Made by a program: the position numbers and the translations under genes
The notes under the pieces: generated by a model
The model's input: the letters and a program-made list of their open reading frames with translations, nothing else
What the model was told of the DNA's origin: nothing
Databases searched by the model: none
Shown here: positions 60,622 to 64,000 of the stretch, one piece after another
How positions within the stretch are numbered: the stretch's first letter is position 1
Layout of the letters: each line of letters opens with the position of its first letter
Assembly: GCF_002786295.1 (NCBI RefSeq)
Contig: NZ_PGTC01000010.1
Coordinates: 62,001 to 126,000, forward strand
Direction: 5' to 3'
Origin: Pseudooceanicola marinus
GTDB taxonomy: Bacteria; Pseudomonadota; Alphaproteobacteria; Rhodobacterales; Rhodobacteraceae
Length of the DNA: 64,000 nt

Positions 60622-61746
60622 ATGAACTTCAACGTCAAGCTCGCCCGTGCGGCCCTGTTTGCCGGTACGGCCCTGGTGGCCCTGCCGGTCCTGGCGCAGG
60701 AGGCACAGCTGCCGCCGCGCCTGGCGATGACGACTTACGACGTGGGCTCGTCCGGCTATGCCCAGGCCGTGGCCCTGGGCAAGGCGATCAGCGATGGCTA
60801 CGGCATCAGCCTGCGTGTGCTGCCGGCAACTTCCGACGTGGCGCGGCTGCTGCCGGTGAAACAGGGGCGCGTCGACCTGGCCCTGATCGGGTCCGAGGCC
60901 TACAACGCCTACGAGGGGACCGAGGCCTTTACCTCGCCCGAGCTGGGCCCGCAGCGGATTGAACTGCTGGCCGGTGCCAATTCGTCCAATTGTTTCACCC
61001 TGGCGCTGCAGGGCGACGGCGATGTTCAGAGCGTCGAGGACCTGCGCGGCAAGCGTGTGGGCTGGGTGGTCAGCTCGCCCGCCCTTCAGGCCAATGTCGA
61101 GGCCTTCCTGGCCTTCGGCGGTCTGACCTGGGACGACGTGGAGAAGGTCGAGGTGGCCAGCTTCGGCGCCTCCTGGGAGGCCTTCCTGAATGGCCAGGTG
61201 GATGCGATCACCTCGCTGTCGACGACCACCTTCGCCACTCAGGCCGCGGCCTCGCCCAGCGGTCTGAAATGGCTGGAGCTGCCGGAAGAAAATACCGAGG
61301 GCTGGGCCCGCCTGCAGGAGATCAAGCCGCAATTCGCCCCGCGCACCGCGACCGTAGGCCCGAACATGTCCGAGGACGCGCCGGTGGAATGCGCGGGCTT
61401 CCCCTATCCGGTGGTCGTGACCTATGCCGACAAGGATCCGGATGTCGTCTACAATACGACCAAGGCCCTTCAGGAACAGTTCGATGCATATTCCCAGGCT
61501 GAAAGCGGCCTGGCCGGGTTCGCTGGCGATCGCCAGAACTTCCAGTGGGTCGTGCCCTACCACCCGGGCGCCGTGCGCTACTGGAAAGAGGCGGGCCTGT
61601 GGTCTGACGCGGACGAGGCGCATAACCAGGCGCTGATCGAACGCCAGGACGTGCTGAGCGCCGCATGGGAGGCCCTGGCTGAGGAGGAGCGCGCCGCGAT
61701 GTGGCCCGAAGCGCGGGCCAAGGCCCTGGCCGACGCCGGCCTCTGA
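60622..61746 (+). CDS. TAXI-family TRAP transporter solute receptor
   Basis: Periplasmic binding protein of 374 residues with a Sec signal (FAGTALVALPVLAQ). The fold shows YDVGSSGYAQAVALGKAISDGYGISLRVLPATSDVARLLPVKQGRVDLALIGSEAYNAYEGTEAF, then EDLRGKRVGWVVSSPALQANVEAFLAFGGLTWDDVEKVEVASFGASWEAFLNGQVDAI. It serves the fused TRAP permease found on the opposite strand at 62863, from which it is separated by the quinone oxidoreductase gene. ATG at 60622 follows AAGGAGG. A perfect terminator follows the stop. Confidence 0.9.
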   Translation: MNFNVKLARAALFAGTALVALPVLAQEAQLPPRLAMTTYDVGSSGYAQAVALGKAISDGYGISLRVLPATSDVARLLPVKQGRVDLALIGSEAYNAYEGTEAFTSPELGPQRIELLAGANSSNCFTLALQGDGDVQSVEDLRGKRVGWVVSSPALQANVEAFLAFGGLTWDDVEKVEVASFGASWEAFLNGQVDAITSLSTTTFATQAAASPSGLKWLELPEENTEGWARLQEIKPQFAPRTATVGPNMSEDAPVECAGFPYPVVVTYADKDPDVVYNTTKALQEQFDAYSQAESGLAGFAGDRQNFQWVVPYHPGAVRYWKEAGLWSDADEAHNQALIERQDVLSAAWEALAEEERAAMWPEARAKALADAGL

Positions 61747-61770
61747 CATCGGTCCTCGTCTGAAACGTGA

Positions 61771-61806
61771 ACCCCCGCCTGTCGCGCGACAGGCGGGGGT
61801 TTTTCT
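61771..61806 (+). terminator. Rho-independent terminator of TAXI receptor gene
   Basis: 14-bp perfect stem ACCCCCGCCTGTCG/CGACAGGCGGGGGT (61771-61784 with 61787-61800), then TTTTTCTTT. One of the strongest terminators in the window. Confidence 0.92.
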
Positions 61807-61841
61807 TTGGGGGCAAGGGGCGGCGTTCGAGCCACCTAGGC

Positions 61842-62849
61842 TCAGGCGGCGACGCGACCGGCCTCTTCGGCGTCGACGGCCAGAACCACCTTGCCGATCT
61901 GGGCGTTGGCATCCAGGATCCGGTGCGCCTCGGCGACCTCTTCGAAGGGCAGGACCGCGTGCAGGCGGGTAACGATCCGCCCGCTTTCCAGCAGCGGCCA
62001 GACCTGCGCCACAAGGTCCCGGGCGATGGCGCCCTTGTAGGCGGCAGATCGCGGACGCAGGGTCGAGCCGCACAATGTCTGGCGCCGTCGCACCAGCTGG
62101 CGGAAGTTCACGTCGCCCTCGGCGCCCAGGTGGCTGGCGATCAGGACCACCCGCCCGTCGAAGGCCAGCAGGTCCAGCTGCTTCTGCACGTAGGGGCCGG
62201 CCTGACCATCGAGGATGACGTCCATCCCCTCTCCTTCGGTCAGGGCCATCAGCTCGGCCCCCCAGTCGCCGCGGTAGTCCACCGCCGCGGCGCAGCCCAG
62301 GTCGAGGCAGACCTGGCGCTTTTCGGCGCTGCCGGCGGTGGCATAGACCGTGGCGTCGCGCAGGCTGCGGGCCATTTGCATCGCCGCCAGGCCAACACCA
62401 CTGGTGCCCCCCTGTATCAGCAGCCGTTCGCCCCGGGCGAGGCGGCCCAGCAGGAAGACATTGTTCCAGGCGGTAAAGAACACCTCCGGCAGGGAGGCGC
62501 CCTGGGCAAAGGTGAAGCCAGCCGGGATCGGCATGCATTGCTCGGCCGGGACGGTGCAGTATTCGGCGTAACCGCCGCCGTTGGCCAGGGCGCAGACGGC
62601 CGCGCCCAAGGCGAAGCCGGTGACGCCTTCGCCTGTTGCCTCGATCCGGCCGGCCACATCCAGCCCGGGCAGGTCCGAGGCGCCCGGCGGCGGCGGATAG
62701 AGGCCCCGCCGCTGCTGGATGTCGGGCCGGTTCACCCCGGCGGCGATGGTGCGGATCAGCACTTCGCCGGGGCCGGGGGCGGGCCGGGGCCGCTCGGCCA
62801 GCTGCAGGACCTCGGGGCCGCCGGGTTCGCGGATCTCGATGACTTTCAT
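61842..62849 (-). CDS. NADPH:quinone oxidoreductase / medium-chain dehydrogenase (QOR-like)
   Basis: MDR-superfamily protein of 335 residues. MKVIEIREPGGPEVLQLAERPRPAPGPGEVLIRTIAAGVNRPDIQQRRGLYPPPP is the QOR start, LPGLDVAGRIEATGEGV follows, and the NADPH site is LLIQGGTSGVGLAAMQMARSL. No zinc site of alcohol dehydrogenases (Cys/His) is seen, as usual for QOR. ATG at 62849 or a GTG one codon earlier. It is 13 bp after the TRAP permease on the same strand and presumably co-transcribed. Confidence 0.9.
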   Translation of the reverse strand: MKVIEIREPGGPEVLQLAERPRPAPGPGEVLIRTIAAGVNRPDIQQRRGLYPPPPGASDLPGLDVAGRIEATGEGVTGFALGAAVCALANGGGYAEYCTVPAEQCMPIPAGFTFAQGASLPEVFFTAWNNVFLLGRLARGERLLIQGGTSGVGLAAMQMARSLRDATVYATAGSAEKRQVCLDLGCAAAVDYRGDWGAELMALTEGEGMDVILDGQAGPYVQKQLDLLAFDGRVVLIASHLGAEGDVNFRQLVRRRQTLCGSTLRPRSAAYKGAIARDLVAQVWPLLESGRIVTRLHAVLPFEEVAEAHRILDANAQIGKVVLAVDAEEAGRVAA

Positions 62850-62862
62850 CACGACGTGCTCC

Positions 62863-64000
62863 TCAGTGGCTTCCGGCCTGAGCCGGCTGGCGGTTCTGCC
62901 AGGTGGCCAGCGCCAGGATCGGCAGAGCCACGAAAGCCGCCGCCAGCACCAGGTCGAAGTCGCTCCAGCCCGGGATGATGGTGGCGGGCAGGGCGATGGC
63001 CACCGCCGAGAGGAACAGCAACAGCCGTAGCGGGAAGGCATAGACCCGCCCGGAGAACAGCCGCCCGACAAATGGCACGTAGCCCTGCACTGAACAGGCG
63101 AAGAGCGCGATGCCCGCCACCGCCAGCGAGGTCGAGATCACCACCTGCATCGCCGTCCCCTGCAGCACCAGCGCGGGCTGGAAGGCGAAGAAGAAGGGGA
63201 TGAAGTAGATCACTGAGCCGATCCGCATCGCCTCGAACCCCGTCTGCATCGGCGGTGTCTTGGCAATCGAGGCAGCGGCGAATGCGCCAAGGGCCACGGG
63301 GGGCGTGATGAAGGACAGCATCCCCCAGTAGAAGATGAACATATGCACCGCCATCGGGTTCAGCCCAACCTGCACCAACGCCGGCGCCAGCAGGATTGCC
63401 AGGAAGATGTAGGCCGCGGTGGAGGTCATGCCGACGCCGAGGATCAGCCCGGTCAGCGCGCCCATGACCAGCAGGAACAGCGCCGAACCATCGGCGAGGC
63501 GCAGCAGGTCGTTGACCAGCGTCGCCGCCACACCCGTCATCGACAGGGCGCCGACGATCATGCCCACGGCGGCCAGGATCGCCACCAGGTTGGCAAAGAG
63601 CATCCCCAGGCTGTCGATGAAGCCGCCCAGCTCCTTCCAGCCCCAGCGGTGCTTCTTCGACAGCAGCTGGTTCAGCACGATCAGCAGCGGCGTGGCGTAG
63701 TAGGGCGCCAGCGCCTCGCGGCGCATCACCAGCAGCATGTAGATCAGCAGGGCGAAGACGAAGATGTAGTACCAGCCGTCCTTCAGGGTCTGGCGGATCG
63801 AGGGCAGCTCCTCTGCCGGCAGGCCCTTGATGTCCTCCTTGCCGGCCATGGCGTCGATCTGCACGAAGAGGCCGAAGAAGTAGAGGGCAGAGGGGATGAT
63901 CGCGGCCAGGGCGACCGTGCCATAGGGCACGTTCATGAAGCTGGCCATGACGAAGGCCGTGGCCCCCATCACCGGCGGCATCAGGGTGCCCCCGGTGGAG
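62863..64000 (-). CDS. TRAP transporter fused permease (TAXI type), 5' end beyond window
   Basis: The frame runs off the right edge; its 372 C-terminal codons from the Met at 63981 read MPPVMGATAFVMASFMNVPYG, preceded by codons STGGTL, which matches the conserved GSTGGxLMPPVMG motif of fused DctQM permeases. Membrane segments include LLLVMGALTGLILGVGMTSTAAYIF and MFIFYWGMLSFITPPVALGAFAAASIAKT. It transports the TAXI receptor's solute with sodium. The missing N-terminal part should hold the DctQ half and several more helices. Confidence 0.93.
   Translation of the reverse strand, partial: STGGTLMPPVMGATAFVMASFMNVPYGTVALAAIIPSALYFFGLFVQIDAMAGKEDIKGLPAEELPSIRQTLKDGWYYIFVFALLIYMLLVMRREALAPYYATPLLIVLNQLLSKKHRWGWKELGGFIDSLGMLFANLVAILAAVGMIVGALSMTGVAATLVNDLLRLADGSALFLLVMGALTGLILGVGMTSTAAYIFLAILLAPALVQVGLNPMAVHMFIFYWGMLSFITPPVALGAFAAASIAKTPPMQTGFEAMRIGSVIYFIPFFFAFQPALVLQGTAMQVVISTSLAVAGIALFACSVQGYVPFVGRLFSGRVYAFPLRLLLFLSAVAIALPATIIPGWSDFDLVLAAAFVALPILALATWQNRQPAQAGSH

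Noticed and set aside
60241-62538. 765-codon minus-strand open frame
   Set aside because: Spans parts of the aldolase, TAXI receptor and QOR genes on both strands; a shadow frame.

Overview
The window is a high-GC chromosomal segment from an alphaproteobacterium, most likely Rhodobacterales/Rhodobacteraceae. This rests on gene content and local order: an FMN riboswitch ahead of a RibN-type EamA transporter, an Hsp20-DUF1150 pair, DUF2161 and DUF2087 proteins, tandem entericidin lipoproteins, lgt beside a MidA-type methyltransferase, a trxB/Lrp divergent pair, and several TRAP transporters. No rRNA, CRISPR array, intact prophage or complete insertion sequence is visible. The one RNA gene is tRNA-Ser(UGA).

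Layout. 1-9.3 kb: 3'-truncated hrpB, meaB, a divergent sirtuin/low-Mr phosphatase pair, small exported proteins, an exported metallo-beta-lactamase-fold protein and a di-heme cytochrome c peroxidase with an FNR-type box. 9.3-12.7 kb: ribN under an FMN riboswitch, a 520-residue unknown protein whose 5' half is clearly AT-richer, and a 72-bp tandem hairpin repeat. 12.7-23.6 kb: lepA, a RAYT (REP-associated) transposase, two entericidins, small membrane proteins, an esterase, DUF817, a MaoC hydratase, a HAD hydrolase, metY, ppaC and DUF2161. 23.7-36.5 kb: groESL with sigma70 promoter and CIRCE, a GNAT, an orphan phnM, purEK, a heat-shock Hsp20-DUF1150 operon, trxB/Lrp, pgeF, a MidA-like methyltransferase, lgt and a BMFP protein.

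36.6-46.1 kb: the most interesting block. A seven-gene minus-strand operon encodes an N-formylglutamate amidohydrolase-like protein, a three-part TRAP transporter, a glutamine synthetase-like ligase, an aldehyde dehydrogenase and an iron alcohol dehydrogenase. It diverges from an RpiR-family regulator, and two TGTA-N8-TACA operator candidates lie between them. Together the genes suggest import of an amine or amino-alcohol, gamma-glutamylation, two oxidations, then release by amide hydrolysis.

46.1-57.7 kb: aroQ, a Hint-fold protein without the usual first Cys, a glycosyltransferase-like/sulfotransferase fusion with an unknown partner, an AEC transporter, and the compact string dacC-tmk-holB-tatD-MBL with overlapping genes, plus a SPOR lipoprotein and tRNA-Ser. 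57.7-64 kb: a decayed tRNA-adjacent integrase scar, then a TAXI-TRAP catabolic cluster (bicupin protein, HpcH/HpaI aldolase, solute receptor, quinone oxidoreductase, fused permease running off the right edge).

A dispersed intergenic repeat (four good copies and one degenerate) has a fixed hairpin, a second hairpin whose stem changes sequence but stays paired, and a conserved CCCCCGG-RR-TAYTTT core. It may relate to the RAYT gene in the window.
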